Positions 17,945 through 27,500 of a stretch of 64,000 nucleotides of DNA are shown piece by piece. Each line of letters begins with the position of its first letter. Position 1 is the first letter of the stretch. The position numbers and the translations under genes were made by a program. The stretch spans positions 121,124-185,123 of the forward strand of contig CACERG010000002.1 in the NCBI GenBank assembly GCA_902561795.1, given 5' to 3'. The notes beneath the pieces are model-generated. The model was given only the letters and a program-made list of their open reading frames with translations. It did no database searches and was not told where the DNA came from. This stretch comes from an uncultured Bacteroidota bacterium. Its GTDB lineage: Bacteria; Bacteroidota; Bacteroidia; Flavobacteriales; Flavobacteriaceae.

Positions 17945-19690
17945 TTACTCAGCGTTTTGTTTTTCAAATAATTGTTTGTAGTAGCCCTTAACCCCTATTA
18001 AATCTGAATGTTTGCCTTGTTGAACTATTTCACCATTTTCGAAAACAATAATTTTGTCAACATGTTTCAACGATGAAATTCTGTGACTTACAATAATTGT
18101 TGTTTTACTTTTTGAAAAATATTTAAGATGCTTCAGGATTTGCTCTTCAGTGTCAATATCTACTGCTGAAAGGCAATCATCTAATAATAAAATTTTTGAA
18201 TTTTTAACTATTGCTCTAGCAATTGATACTCTTTGAATTTGTCCTCCAGAAAGTGTTACACCTCTTTCACCTAAAAATGTTTTGTACCCTTTCAAAAAGC
18301 TAATTATATTTTTATGAACTGCTGCTTTTTTGCTTGCTTCAACTATATCTTTAAATATAGCAGATATTAATCCATAGCCAATATTACTTTCTATTGTTTC
18401 TGAAAATAAGAAAGCATTTTGTGGAACATAACTTATGGAACTACGAAGTTGATCTAAAGAATATTTTTTAATGTCAATTCCATCAATTTTAATAATTCCA
18501 TCAACTGGATCATAAAGTCTTACAATTAAGTCTAATAAAGAAGTTTTACCTGATCCAATATTTCCAATTATTCCTGTTGAACTTCCAGCAAGAATTTTTA
18601 AGTTAATTTTATTAATCGCCTTAATATTTGTTTCAGGATATAAAAGAGATACATTATTAAATTCTATAGAACCATTAATTTCACCTTTCACACCTTTTCC
18701 ATCTATTATTTCGGGTTTTTCCTCTAAAAATTCATTTATTCTCTTTTGTGATGCTTCTGCTTGCTGGACAATAGAAGTTACCCAACCAACAACAGCTACT
18801 GGCCATGTTAACATGTTAACGTAGATTATAAATTCAGCTAAAACTCCAATATCAATTTCATTATTTATGTATTTATTTCCACCAATATAAATTACGATTA
18901 GATTACTACACCCTATAAGCAGAATCATTAAAGGGAAAAACCATGCCTGAAGTTTAGCTAGAGACATATTTTTAAGATAGCTTTCTTCTGATAAATCTTC
19001 AAAATCTGAAAAAATTTTATTTTGAATATTATAGGATTTAATTACAGAAATTCCAGTGAAACTTTCTTGGGCATAAGATGACATTTTGGATAATACTTCT
19101 TGAACAAGCGCGCTTCTTATGTTAATTACTTTACTTAATTTATATATTGTAAAAGACAATATTGGTAATGGTAATAAAGTGTATAGAGTTAATCCTGGGG
19201 CTATACTTAGCATATACGAAATTACAATTATAAACAATGAAATTGTATTGATACTGTACATGAATGCTGGACCTACGTACATTCTAACCTTTCCTACGTC
19301 TTCACTTATTCGATTCATTAAATCACCCGTACGATTATTTTTGTAAAAACGTTGTGTTAATTTTTGATAATGCCAAAAGATTTCATTCTTCAGATCAAAC
19401 TCTATAAATCTAGAAACATTTATAATTGTTTGCCGCATTAAGAAGGTAAAAAAACCAGATATAAGGGTAGCCCCTATTATGATTAATATGTTTGTTAATA
19501 AAACATTTTTAATAAACTCTATGTCTTTTGCTTCTGACTTGAGATAACGTTCGACTGCAGTTAATGAGTTACCAATTAAACGAGGTGCAAAAAGAGAAAA
19601 AATACGAGCTACAATAGTAATTAAGAATCCTAAAAATAGTTTTGTCCTGTACTTGTAAAAATATTTATTTAGGTATTGTAGTGCTTTCAT
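17945..19690 (-). CDS. ABC exporter, fused permease and ATPase (MsbA/multidrug type)
   Basis: The protein has 581 residues when started at the ATG at 19690, which gives MKALQYLNKYFYKYRTKL, a normal flavobacterial N-terminus. A TTG seven codons earlier is possible but less likely. Residues ~1-320 hold six membrane helices. The ATPase domain has Walker A GNIGSGKTSLLD, Q-loop YVPQNAFLF, signature TLSGGQIQRVSIARA, Walker B KILLLDDCLSAVD and the switch histidine IIVSHRIS. It probably flips a lipid or exports a drug-like molecule as a homodimer. The substrate is unknown; MsbA is one option. It is divergent from nusB. Confidence 0.9.
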   Translation of the reverse strand: MKALQYLNKYFYKYRTKLFLGFLITIVARIFSLFAPRLIGNSLTAVERYLKSEAKDIEFIKNVLLTNILIIIGATLISGFFTFLMRQTIINVSRFIEFDLKNEIFWHYQKLTQRFYKNNRTGDLMNRISEDVGKVRMYVGPAFMYSINTISLFIIVISYMLSIAPGLTLYTLLPLPILSFTIYKLSKVINIRSALVQEVLSKMSSYAQESFTGISVIKSYNIQNKIFSDFEDLSEESYLKNMSLAKLQAWFFPLMILLIGCSNLIVIYIGGNKYINNEIDIGVLAEFIIYVNMLTWPVAVVGWVTSIVQQAEASQKRINEFLEEKPEIIDGKGVKGEINGSIEFNNVSLLYPETNIKAINKINLKILAGSSTGIIGNIGSGKTSLLDLIVRLYDPVDGIIKIDGIDIKKYSLDQLRSSISYVPQNAFLFSETIESNIGYGLISAIFKDIVEASKKAAVHKNIISFLKGYKTFLGERGVTLSGGQIQRVSIARAIVKNSKILLLDDCLSAVDIDTEEQILKHLKYFSKSKTTIIVSHRISSLKHVDKIIVFENGEIVQQGKHSDLIGVKGYYKQLFEKQNAE

Positions 19691-19806
19691 CAACTTATCA
19701 AAGGTAAGCAAATGAAAATGTATTTATTTTAATCATTAAACTTTTTGTAAGATTAAATTTATCATAAATTTTATTGAGTTAATTTTGTGATACCAAGTTT
19801 AAAAAT

Positions 19807-20751
19807 ATGTTAACGCGTAGGCATATTCGAATTAAGATTATACAGTCTGTTTACTCTTTTAGTCTAGATAAAGGGAGAAAACTTGATGACCAAATTTTAT
19901 TTTTTAACAAAAGTATTCTTCACACTTATAATCTATATCTTTTGATGCTATCTCTTTTCAAAGAATTAAAAATTCATTCAAAAGAACAACTTTTGGCATA
20001 TGAAAAAAATAGCATAACTAAAGACGAAAATTATTTAGGAATAAATTGCTTAGCCAAAAACAAATTCCTAGATTTTTTTGTCAATCATGCTGGACTTGAA
20101 AGTCAAATAAAAAATAAAAATTTTATAAAGTGGGATTTGGAATTCAAGTTTATTAAAAGGCTTGTATTAAAAATTATTAAATCGGAAAACTTCAAAAAAT
20201 ATTCTCAAATAAAGTCACCTAATTTAGAAGATTGCCAAACTTCATTTATTAACTTATTCAAGGATATAATTGCTCCTTCATCATATTTATATAATTATTT
20301 AGAAGATCAAAATTTATATTGGATTGCAGACCTTCCATTAGTAAACACATTTTTATTAAAAATGTTAAAAAATTTAGATATCAAAGATTCAAACAGCCTA
20401 AAATTCCCAGAACCAAAGCAGCAGGACGAAGACTTAAAATTTGGTATAAAATTGCTTAAAATAGTCATTTCTAAAAGCAGTGAATTACACAACGAGATAA
20501 AAGGTAAAACTCCAAATTGGGACCCTGAAAGAATTGCATTTATAGACAAAGTAATCCTCAGAACAGCTATTGCAGAATTACTTCATTTTCAGGATATTCC
20601 TACAAAAGTAACATTAAACGAATATCTGGAAATTGCAAAAGATTATTCGACTCCTAATAGTAATACTTTTGTTAATGGTGTATTAGATAAATTGGTAAAA
20701 GACTTTAAAAATGAAAATAGACTAATGAAAACAGGAAGAGGCTTGTTATAA
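19807..20751 (+). CDS. nusB: transcription antitermination factor NusB, long form
   Basis: At 314 residues it is about twice the usual NusB length. The N-terminus MLTRRHIRIKIIQSVYSF and the C-terminal part PERIAFIDKVILRTAIAELLHFQDIPTKV(T)LNEYLEIAKDYS (about residues 240-285) are NusB. The middle ~150 residues are a lineage extension also seen in other Bacteroidota NusB proteins. NusB with NusE/S10 binds boxA RNA in rRNA antitermination. It starts a plus-strand run with DUF1573, yajC and pyrD, a neighbourhood common in flavobacteria. Confidence 0.9.
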   Translation: MLTRRHIRIKIIQSVYSFSLDKGRKLDDQILFFNKSILHTYNLYLLMLSLFKELKIHSKEQLLAYEKNSITKDENYLGINCLAKNKFLDFFVNHAGLESQIKNKNFIKWDLEFKFIKRLVLKIIKSENFKKYSQIKSPNLEDCQTSFINLFKDIIAPSSYLYNYLEDQNLYWIADLPLVNTFLLKMLKNLDIKDSNSLKFPEPKQQDEDLKFGIKLLKIVISKSSELHNEIKGKTPNWDPERIAFIDKVILRTAIAELLHFQDIPTKVTLNEYLEIAKDYSTPNSNTFVNGVLDKLVKDFKNENRLMKTGRGLL

Positions 20752-20771
20752 AACAATTTTTGTTAATTTTG
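20743..20771 (+). promoter_or_regulatory. Bacteroidota promoter for DUF1573-yajC
   Basis: TTG at 20743-20745, an 18-base spacer and TAATTTTG at 20764-20771 match the TTG-N18/19-TAnnTTTG pattern. The -33 element lies inside the last codons of nusB. The next gene starts at 20791, so the leader would be about 12-15 bases. Confidence 0.6.
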
Positions 20772-20790
20772 ATAAATTAAAAACAAAAAA

Positions 20791-21297
20791 ATGAAAAATT
20801 TTTTATCATGTATTATCTTAATTCTTTTTGGTGCTTTTATCTCATGTCAGGAAAGTGCTGCTAAGAAAATAAATGGTACCGCTCCTGTTGAAACTACTCA
20901 GGTATCCTCCTCAAAATCAACTACTGATGGACCAGTTATGACTTTTAATAAAACTAATCATGACTTTGGGACAATTAATGAGGGAGATAAAGTAACAACT
21001 GAATTTTCTTTCACAAACACAGGAAATGCAGATCTTATAATAGTTGATGCTAGAGGTAGTTGTGGTTGTACAGTACCAAAATATCCTAAAAACACTGCTA
21101 TCAAGCCTGGTCAGTCTGAAACCATAACAGTAAGTTTTGACTCAAGTAACAAACCTGGAATGCAACAAAAATCTGTAACACTATCAGCTAACACTTCTTC
21201 AGGCAGGGAAATGTTAAGAATAAAAGCTAACGTCACACCTGACCCAATAAAACAAAAACAACGTGATGCTCAGGCAAAGGCCAGACAACAAAATTAA
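20791..21297 (+). CDS. DUF1573 domain lipoprotein
   Basis: This 168-residue protein has a signal peptide ending in a lipobox (FISC, Cys19), so it should be a lipoprotein. A linker of Thr/Ser follows to about residue 48. The DUF1573 domain has FNKTNHDFGTINEGDKV and then RGSCGCTVPKYPKN, an ASPM/SPD2/hydin-like immunoglobulin fold. The function is unknown; such domains mediate protein contacts. The tail is rich in Lys, Arg and Gln. It lies between nusB and yajC and has its own promoter. Confidence 0.88.
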   Translation: MKNFLSCIILILFGAFISCQESAAKKINGTAPVETTQVSSSKSTTDGPVMTFNKTNHDFGTINEGDKVTTEFSFTNTGNADLIIVDARGSCGCTVPKYPKNTAIKPGQSETITVSFDSSNKPGMQQKSVTLSANTSSGREMLRIKANVTPDPIKQKQRDAQAKARQQN

Positions 21298-21309
21298 ATT
21301 ACATACATA

Positions 21310-21606
21310 ATGTCTGAAGGTCTGTCAGGACAACTACCGTTTTTATTATTAATGCTGGTTGTTTTTTTCTTTTTCATAATACTACCTCAACAGCGTAGGC
21401 AAAGAAAAGAAAAGAACTTTATGAATTCGATGAAAAAAGGTGATAGAATAATCACAAAAAGTGGTATTCACGGCAAAGTAATGGAATTAAATGATAAGGA
21501 CAATACCTGTATAATTGAAACCCTGGCTGGTAAATTAAAGATTGAAAGGTCTGCAATTTCTTTGGAACTTAGCTCTAAATTAAATCTTCCACCCTCTAAA
21601 AAATGA
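21310..21606 (+). CDS. yajC: preprotein translocase subunit YajC
   Basis: This 98-residue protein has one N-terminal membrane helix (LPFLLLMLVVFFFFIILPQQ) followed by RRQRKEKNFMNSMKKGDRII and a small cytoplasmic domain with SGIHGKVMEL and IETLAGKLKIERSAI. This is YajC, which joins SecDF in the Sec holo-translocon. It is 12 bases from the DUF1573 gene, so they share a transcript. A strong intrinsic terminator follows 12 bases after the stop. Confidence 0.93.
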   Translation: MSEGLSGQLPFLLLMLVVFFFFIILPQQRRQRKEKNFMNSMKKGDRIITKSGIHGKVMELNDKDNTCIIETLAGKLKIERSAISLELSSKLNLPPSKK

Positions 21607-21618
21607 TTAATTCTTTTG

Positions 21619-21642
21619 CCCGCTGAGAGCGGGTTTTTTTTT
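21619..21642 (+). terminator. intrinsic terminator after yajC
   Basis: The stem is CCCGCT / AGCGGG with a 3-base loop, followed by nine T residues at 21634-21642. It is one of only two GC-rich stem plus T-tract terminators seen in the window. It ends eight bases before the pyrD start, which is unusual. Confidence 0.85.
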
Positions 21643-21650
21643 AAAACAAT

Positions 21651-22676
21651 ATGTATAAGCTTCTTTTAAAACCTTTTTTCTTTTTATTTGATCCTGAATT
21701 TGTACATCATGCTGTTTTTAAATTAATAAAATTATCAAATAAAATTCCTGGTATTTCAAATCTTATACGGTCGATTTATGTCATAAAAGATAAAAAATTA
21801 GAGCGCCATTTGTTTGGTTTGACATTTCCAAATCCAGTTGGACTTGCAGCTGGTTTTGATAAGGACGCAAAACTTTATCATGAATTATCAAATTTTGGAT
21901 TTGGTTTTATTGAAATAGGAACTTTAACACCAAAACCACAGGACGGAAATCCAAAGAAACGCATGTTTCGATTAACAGAAGACAAAGGGCTTATCAATAG
22001 ACTAGGTTTTAATAATGAAGGGGTAGAATCAGCAATCAATAGGTTAAAAAAAAATAAGGGTATTCTTATTGGTGGCAATATTGGAAAAAATAAAACTACA
22101 CCTAATAAAAATGCCGTAAAAGATTATGTCTATTGCTTTAACATGCTTTTTGATTACGTAGATTACTTTGTTGTAAATGTAAGTTCTCCCAATACACCTA
22201 ATTTGAGAGAACTTCAAGACAGAAGTAATTTAGAAAGACTTTTATCTACACTTTCAAATCTAAATCAAACTAAAGTTCAGACAAAGCCCATACTTCTTAA
22301 AATAGCTCCTGATTTAAATGAAAAGCAATTGTTAGATGTTATTGAAATAGTAACCAATTTAAATATAGACGGTGTAATTGCTACTAATACAACTTTAAGT
22401 AGGGAAAATCTAAAATCATTTAAAAAAAATGAAACAGGTGGACTTAGTGGTCTACCATTAAAAGATAAAAGTACAGATGTAATCAAGTTTTTACATAAAA
22501 AAAGTAAAAATGCTTTTCCAATTATAGGTGTAGGAGGGGTCCATGAACCAGACGATGCTATCGAAAAACTCGATGCAGGAGCTAGTTTAGTTCAAATGTA
22601 TACTGGGTTTATTTATGAAGGTCCTGGTATTGTAAAACGAATTAATAAAGCTTTGTTAATCAGAGAGAAAATCTAA
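21651..22676 (+). CDS. pyrD: dihydroorotate dehydrogenase (quinone), class 2
   Basis: The protein has 341 residues. The N-terminal helix [20 protein letters not shown] is the membrane-association segment of class 2 enzymes. The barrel has [13 protein letters not shown] (FMN site), [20 protein letters not shown] with the catalytic serine region, DGVIATNTT and [12 protein letters not shown](I)[15 protein letters not shown] at the phosphate site. It oxidises dihydroorotate to orotate with quinone as acceptor, in pyrimidine synthesis. The start codon is only eight bases past a terminator, so its own promoter, if any, must lie inside yajC. Confidence 0.96.
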   Translation: MYKLLLKPFFFLFDPEFVHHAVFKLIKLSNKIPGISNLIRSIYVIKDKKLERHLFGLTFPNPVGLAAGFDKDAKLYHELSNFGFGFIEIGTLTPKPQDGNPKKRMFRLTEDKGLINRLGFNNEGVESAINRLKKNKGILIGGNIGKNKTTPNKNAVKDYVYCFNMLFDYVDYFVVNVSSPNTPNLRELQDRSNLERLLSTLSNLNQTKVQTKPILLKIAPDLNEKQLLDVIEIVTNLNIDGVIATNTTLSRENLKSFKKNETGGLSGLPLKDKSTDVIKFLHKKSKNAFPIIGVGGVHEPDDAIEKLDAGASLVQMYTGFIYEGPGIVKRINKALLIREKI

Positions 22677-22694
22677 TTATCGACTCTTTAAAAT

Positions 22695-23774
22695 TTAATC
22701 AAAATAACTAAAAGACTCTCCATTTTTAATAGAGAGGACAGTTTCATAAATCAACTTAATTACATTTTCAACATCGTTACGATGGACCATTTCAACTGTT
22801 GTATGCATATACCTCAATGGTAGTGATATTAATGCGGAGGCTACACCTCCATTACTATACGCAAAAGCATCTGTGTCTGTTCCAGTAAATCTAGAGGAGG
22901 CTAATCTTTGAAAGGGTATTTTTCTCTTTGAAGCAGTATCTATAATTTTTTCTCTTAAGTTATTTTGAACTGCAGGAGCGTAGGAAATTACAGGACCTTT
23001 TCCAATTTCAATATGTCCCTCAATTTTTTTATCAATCATTGGTGTTGTTGTGTCATGGCACACATCTGTAACTATTGCTACATTAGGTTTTATTGTTTGT
23101 GTTATCATTTCGGCCCCTCTAAGACCAACTTCTTCTTGGACGGAATTGGTTATGTATAATCCAAAGGGTAATTTTATCTTATTTTCATATAGTAGACGAC
23201 CAACTTCAGCAATCATAAATCCACCTATTCTGTTATCTATTGCTCGACAAATAAATTTATTGTCATTAAGTATTCTGAAAGAATCAGGATATGTAATTAC
23301 ACAACCAACATGAACCCCCATTTTTTCAACCTCTTTTTTATCTTTAGCTCCAATATCAATAAAAATATTTTCTAATTTCGGAACTTCTTCTTTACCGTGT
23401 TTTCGAGTATGTATTGCTGGCCATCCAAACACACCTTTTATTATTCCATTTTTTGTATGAATATTGACCCATTTTGATGGAGCAATTTGATGATCGCTAC
23501 CTCCGTTTCTAATAACATAAATTAATCCTTTATCGGTTATGTAGTTTACATACCAAGATATTTCATCTGAGTGTCCCTCAATTACTATTTTGTATTTAGA
23601 GTCAGGATTAATTACACCGACTGCAGTCCCATAAATATCGGTTATAAAATTATCCACATATGGTTTGAGGTAATCCATCCAGACTTTTTGCCCAGTACTT
23701 TCATATCCAGTTGGTGAAGCATTATTCAAATATTTTTCTAAAAATGAAAGTGATTTTTTATTAAGAATACTCAT
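22695..23774 (-). CDS. M42 family metallopeptidase (cytosolic aminopeptidase)
   Basis: This 359-residue protein has the metal-binding pattern of M42 peptidases: EGHSDEISW (first His), RAIDNRIGG (bridging Asp), NSVQEEVGLRG (catalytic and ligand Glu), TDVCHDTTTP and a late His in YMHTTVEMVHRNDV. These enzymes form dodecameric shells and remove N-terminal residues from peptides in the cytoplasm. No signal peptide is seen. It converges on pyrD (18 bases between stops) and is divergent from the DUF4294 gene. Confidence 0.92.
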   Translation of the reverse strand: MSILNKKSLSFLEKYLNNASPTGYESTGQKVWMDYLKPYVDNFITDIYGTAVGVINPDSKYKIVIEGHSDEISWYVNYITDKGLIYVIRNGGSDHQIAPSKWVNIHTKNGIIKGVFGWPAIHTRKHGKEEVPKLENIFIDIGAKDKKEVEKMGVHVGCVITYPDSFRILNDNKFICRAIDNRIGGFMIAEVGRLLYENKIKLPFGLYITNSVQEEVGLRGAEMITQTIKPNVAIVTDVCHDTTTPMIDKKIEGHIEIGKGPVISYAPAVQNNLREKIIDTASKRKIPFQRLASSRFTGTDTDAFAYSNGGVASALISLPLRYMHTTVEMVHRNDVENVIKLIYETVLSIKNGESFSYFD

Positions 23775-23917
23775 CTACAAATAATTAATTTACCAAAAAT
23801 AAGAATATTCCGTAATAAAAATTGTACTTCAAAATATTTGTAATTTTAACTCCTGATGTATTTATTCTAGATATTAAAAAAACGAATTTGAATACTATGT
23901 TTTTAATTTTTAAGTAA

Positions 23918-24607
23918 ATGAATCGATTATTTCTAAGCACAGTTTTTTTGATTGTGACAAATATTATTATTGCTCAACAAAATAGTGAAAATGATCTTGA
24001 GTCAGAATTGCTTTATAAATTTGAAACTGATTCAATTCCACAGTCAGGAATTCGTCTCAAAGAGGTAGTTCTTTTTCAGCCTTTGAAATTTAAAACGATT
24101 GATGATTTAAAAGATTATGTTTTACTTAGAAATAGAACTCTTAGAGTTTATCCTTATGCTAAACTAGCCTCTGATCGTTTAGATACTCTTAGCATTAGAT
24201 TGAAGGAAATTAAAAGAAAAAGATCAAAGAAAATCTACATGAAAAGGGTTGAAAAATTTATATATTCCGAATTTGAACAAGAGCTTAGAAAGCTCTCAAG
24301 ATCTCAGGGAAGAATTCTAATAAAGTTAGTTCACCGTCAAACTGGAGAGACAACACATTCCCTTGTTAAAGATTTACGCAACGGTTGGAGGGCATTTTTA
24401 TACCAGACAACTGCTTCTATGTTTAAATTGTCACTTAAAGACACTTATGATCCTGAAACTATTTATGAAGATTTTTTAATAGAAGATATCTTACAAAGGG
24501 CATATGGAGATGGTATTATCGATTTGGATCCAACGGCTCTTACATATACTTTAGATTCACTTTACACCATATGGAAAGAGCCTAAAAATCCTATTGAAAA
24601 AAAGTAA
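23918..24607 (+). CDS. DUF4294 domain protein, probably periplasmic
   Basis: This 229-residue protein has an N-terminal signal-like helix (LFLSTVFLIVTNIIIA). The DUF4294 domain covers about residues 60-200, with RNRTLRVYPYAKLASDRLD and LVHRQTGETTHSLVKDLRNG. It has no known function and is conserved in Bacteroidota. The domain is highly charged and helical. The stop is three bases from the end of the convergent merC-like gene, so both ends are packed. Confidence 0.85.
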   Translation: MNRLFLSTVFLIVTNIIIAQQNSENDLESELLYKFETDSIPQSGIRLKEVVLFQPLKFKTIDDLKDYVLLRNRTLRVYPYAKLASDRLDTLSIRLKEIKRKRSKKIYMKRVEKFIYSEFEQELRKLSRSQGRILIKLVHRQTGETTHSLVKDLRNGWRAFLYQTTASMFKLSLKDTYDPETIYEDFLIEDILQRAYGDGIIDLDPTALTYTLDSLYTIWKEPKNPIEKK

Positions 24608-24610
24608 GTG

Positions 24611-25015
24611 TTATTTATGGGTGCAACAATCATCATCCTCGCAAGTACAATATTTTAGGTTGTATATATGCAAAAAACCAAGTGTGATTGATGCTCCATA
24701 ACTGAAATATTCTTCCAAAGAAAACATTTCGAAAGCTTCATTAATAATAGTTGCTAAAAGAATAAAGCAGGACAACCACATAAAAAATCCTAAATACTTG
24801 TTAGTTGTATTTCTATTTGATCTATAGACCGCATATAATGAGAATGGTATAATTAATAGACTAGCAAAACGCCACCATATTTCAGGTGAGTATGAGTAAG
24901 TATTTAAAATAGTTGGTTGTGAAATGAATAAGATGGGAGTAATAGCACAGTGAAACAAGCAAAATATACTTGAAATAATTCCTATTTTATCTGAATTTAT
25001 TGCCTCAATTTTCAT
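24611..25015 (-). CDS. MerC domain membrane protein
   Basis: This 134-residue protein has about four membrane helices. It has FCLFHCAITPIL near residues 17-28, where the paired cysteines are the MerC feature, and a Cys/His-rich tail (YCTCEDDDCCTHK). MerC proteins carry mercuric ion in mer operons, but in Bacteroidota without other mer genes they are often linked to zinc or iron regulation. No mer genes are seen nearby, so the metal is unknown. A TAATTTTG box ends five bases before the ATG, which would make a nearly leaderless message. Confidence 0.82.
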   Translation of the reverse strand: MKIEAINSDKIGIISSIFCLFHCAITPILFISQPTILNTYSYSPEIWWRFASLLIIPFSLYAVYRSNRNTTNKYLGFFMWLSCFILLATIINEAFEMFSLEEYFSYGASITLGFLHIYNLKYCTCEDDDCCTHK

Positions 25016-25142
25016 TGTTGCAAAATTACTAAAACAAATTTATCTTCAAAAATTCGGATTATGTTTTATTTATCTAACAGAATTAAATAATATTTGATCC
25101 GAATAATATTATTTTTGTCTTTCAATATAACTTCTTGTTAAA

Positions 25143-26300
25143 GTGTCGGGAGATTTTAAAATGTTGGCAAAAACTTTCTATGGCTTTGAGGATTTACTAG
25201 AAAAAGAACTGGTTAGTATAGGGGCTAAAAATGTTATTAAAGGTAATCGTATTGTTTCATTCGAAGGTGATAAGGGATTTTTATACAAAGCGAATCTTAG
25301 TCTTCGAACTGCTTTAAAAATTTTAAAGCCTATTTATAAATGTAAAATTAATAATGAGAATAAATTATACAATGTGTTTTATGAATTTCCCTGGGAAAAG
25401 TATATGAATATTTCTTCAAAATTTATGATTGAAAGTGTAGTCCAGGGCACAATATTTAATCATTCTCAGTATGCTTCTCAAAAGGCCAAAGATGGTTTGG
25501 TAGATCGTTTTCGAAAAAAATACAACAAAAGACCAAACGTGGATACCATTTTGCCTGACATTAAAATCAATTTATACATTCAAAATAACTTATGTTCAAT
25601 TTCTTTAGATAGCTCAGGTGAATCGCTGCATAAAAGAGGATATAGGACTTCAACTAATATAGCTCCTATCAACGAAGTACTTGCAGCTGGACTTATTAAT
25701 CTTTCAGGTTGGGAAGCAAGAAATGATTTTTTAGATCCAATGTGTGGTAGTGGTACTTTTTTGATAGAAGCAGCGATGTTGGCTTGTAAAATTCCAGCAA
25801 ACATAAATAGGAAAAGCTTTGCTTTTGAAAAGTGGAATGATTTTGATACTAATCTTTACAAGCTTATTGTTGATAGTCAATTAAATAAGGTTATTGACCC
25901 AAAAATAGCTATAAAAGGTTCAGATAAAGCACCATCAGCAATCAAAAAAACAAAAGAAAATATCAAAAATGCAAAACTTGATAAATTTATTAAAGTAGAT
26001 CAAGCAGACTTTTTTCAAATAAAAAAAGAAAATAAAAAAGATTTACACCTTCTAACTAATCCTCCATATGGAAATAGATTGAAAGGTGATATAAAATATC
26101 TATACAAAAGTATAGGCGATAATTTTAAAGTCGGATTTCCCAATACTAATGCATGGCTAATTACTTCTAATTTAGAGGCTTCAAAATTTATCGGTTTAAG
26201 ACCCAGTAAGAAAATTAAAGTTTTTAATGGAAAACTCGAGTCTCGTTTATTACATTTTCAAATCTATGAAGGTTCCAAAAAAGCTCACAAGTTTAAATAG
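25143..26300 (+). CDS. class I SAM-dependent RNA methyltransferase with THUMP domain (RlmL/YpsC-like)
   Basis: This 385-residue protein has an N-terminal ferredoxin-like/THUMP region with FKMLAKTFYGFEDLLEKEL and a C-terminal methyltransferase with LDPMCGSGTFLIEAAM (motif I, about residues 198-213) and LLTNPPYGNRLK (NPPY, motif IV). It most likely makes N2-methylguanosine in 23S rRNA; the exact base is inferred from the family. The chosen start is GTG at 25143 because homologues usually have a few residues before the conserved FKM. An ATG six codons later is the alternative. Confidence 0.9.
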   Translation: MSGDFKMLAKTFYGFEDLLEKELVSIGAKNVIKGNRIVSFEGDKGFLYKANLSLRTALKILKPIYKCKINNENKLYNVFYEFPWEKYMNISSKFMIESVVQGTIFNHSQYASQKAKDGLVDRFRKKYNKRPNVDTILPDIKINLYIQNNLCSISLDSSGESLHKRGYRTSTNIAPINEVLAAGLINLSGWEARNDFLDPMCGSGTFLIEAAMLACKIPANINRKSFAFEKWNDFDTNLYKLIVDSQLNKVIDPKIAIKGSDKAPSAIKKTKENIKNAKLDKFIKVDQADFFQIKKENKKDLHLLTNPPYGNRLKGDIKYLYKSIGDNFKVGFPNTNAWLITSNLEASKFIGLRPSKKIKVFNGKLESRLLHFQIYEGSKKAHKFK

Positions 26301-26305
26301 TAAAA

Positions 26306-27037
26306 CTATTTTTTTTTGGATAAAAGCGAAAAATTATATGTAAGAGTGTAATTAAATCCAGCACCAAAAACGTTGTCTTGTGTTTTTTTATTAAATCCAG
26401 GGATATAAATATTGTCAAAATTTGGAGGTATTTTATCACTTATCAATCGGTTTAATCTGAGACTTATACCGGTGTAAAAATTTTTTAAAATTTGAACTTT
26501 GAAATTTAGTACAACTTCAAACCAAAGTGCATTTAAATCAGGCCTTTCTCCAGTTGCAAAACCATTTGTAATTGGCAGGTCAGAATTTGTCCAATATCTT
26601 GTTCGATCTAGGATGGTGTAGCTATTCAGAGTTTGGTCATGTCTACTAGATCCAATTCTAGCGCCGAGAGTTATATGATTATTCATGCCTTCTAAATTTT
26701 CAAACATGTTGTAATCAAACCCTACTTTAAAATAATTACCGTTTGTAGTAAAATTTACTTGCTCAACTTGTTTGGTGATATCTAAACTGCCCAATTCTAA
26801 GGCAATAAAAAAATCCTCACTAACTTTAAAATCTCCAACAATTTCAAAGCCATCAAAATCGTTAGAAACTCTAGATAATATAATTCTATACAGATCAAAT
26901 CCAACTCTTAAATTTATAGATTTCTCTTTTTTTAAATTCAGACTGTCATTGATAGTTATATTATCATTCTCTTGGCTTACAGAATAGCAAAAGCTTAGTA
27001 AACTAATGTAAAATACCCAAGTGTGCGTTAGTTTCAT
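26306..27037 (-). CDS. DUF6048 family outer-membrane-like protein
   Basis: This 243-residue protein has a signal peptide (WVFYISLLSFCYSVSQ). The mature part has alternating strands and motifs such as LRVGFDLYRIILS and YFKVGFDYNMFEN, which suggest a small beta barrel or similar fold. It matches DUF6048, a Bacteroidota family of unknown role that follows rlmD and DUF6452. Its start overlaps the end of the DUF6452 gene by 35 bases in another frame, so expression is probably coupled. Confidence 0.82.
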   Translation of the reverse strand: MKLTHTWVFYISLLSFCYSVSQENDNITINDSLNLKKEKSINLRVGFDLYRIILSRVSNDFDGFEIVGDFKVSEDFFIALELGSLDITKQVEQVNFTTNGNYFKVGFDYNMFENLEGMNNHITLGARIGSSRHDQTLNSYTILDRTRYWTNSDLPITNGFATGERPDLNALWFEVVLNFKVQILKNFYTGISLRLNRLISDKIPPNFDNIYIPGFNKKTQDNVFGAGFNYTLTYNFSLLSKKK

Positions 27038-27500
27038 CTGATATTGTATCTCTTAGTATTGTAAAGCCTTTAATCCAGTTATTTCCGGGATTTAATATTG
27101 TTGCTGACGGTTTTTCAAGAATGTAATTTGATCTAAAACCACATGCTGAGTTTATAAAGCTGTCAAATCTCTTATAATTAATTTGTAATGTGTCAATATT
27201 TTCATTGGATGTTCCTTGATTGATTATAAATTCAAATTGCACAATATTTTCCTGAATTTTAAGTGGAAGTGCAATAGAATCTAAACTTCCTCTAGAGGGT
27301 AGTTCTTCATTATTGCCAATAGCTAGGATAGAAAAACCTGAAGGTACCTTTCTTTCAGTTTTATTTTCAATGTCAAGCATTAAAATTATTAAATCGGGAC
27401 TTTCCTGAATTTCTTCAATACATATATCATCTCTTTCGCAGTTTATAACTAGTATTAGAGTCAAAAGGCTAGCACAAAACTTAATTATTGGTTTAAACAT
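27003..27500 (-). CDS. DUF6452 family lipoprotein
   Basis: The protein has 165 residues from the ATG at 27500. This start is chosen because it gives a proper lipoprotein signal (MFKPIIKFCASLLTLILVIN then Cys). An upstream start 21 codons earlier would bury the signal. The mature protein is DUF6452-like with Ig-style strands. The function is unknown. The start overlaps the last eight bases of rlmD, and the end overlaps the DUF6048 gene by 35 bases, so the three genes form one tight unit. Confidence 0.82.
   Translation of the reverse strand: MFKPIIKFCASLLTLILVINCERDDICIEEIQESPDLIILMLDIENKTERKVPSGFSILAIGNNEELPSRGSLDSIALPLKIQENIVQFEFIINQGTSNENIDTLQINYKRFDSFINSACGFRSNYILEKPSATILNPGNNWIKGFTILRDTISDETNAHLGILH

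Noticed and set aside
19780..19787. TAATTTTG box before nusB as a promoter
   Set aside because: The -7 match is good, but no TTG lies 17-21 bases upstream, so it is not listed as a feature.
24611..25015. MerC as evidence of a mercury-resistance operon
   Set aside because: No merA, merT, merP or merR is near, and stand-alone MerC proteins are common in flavobacteria.
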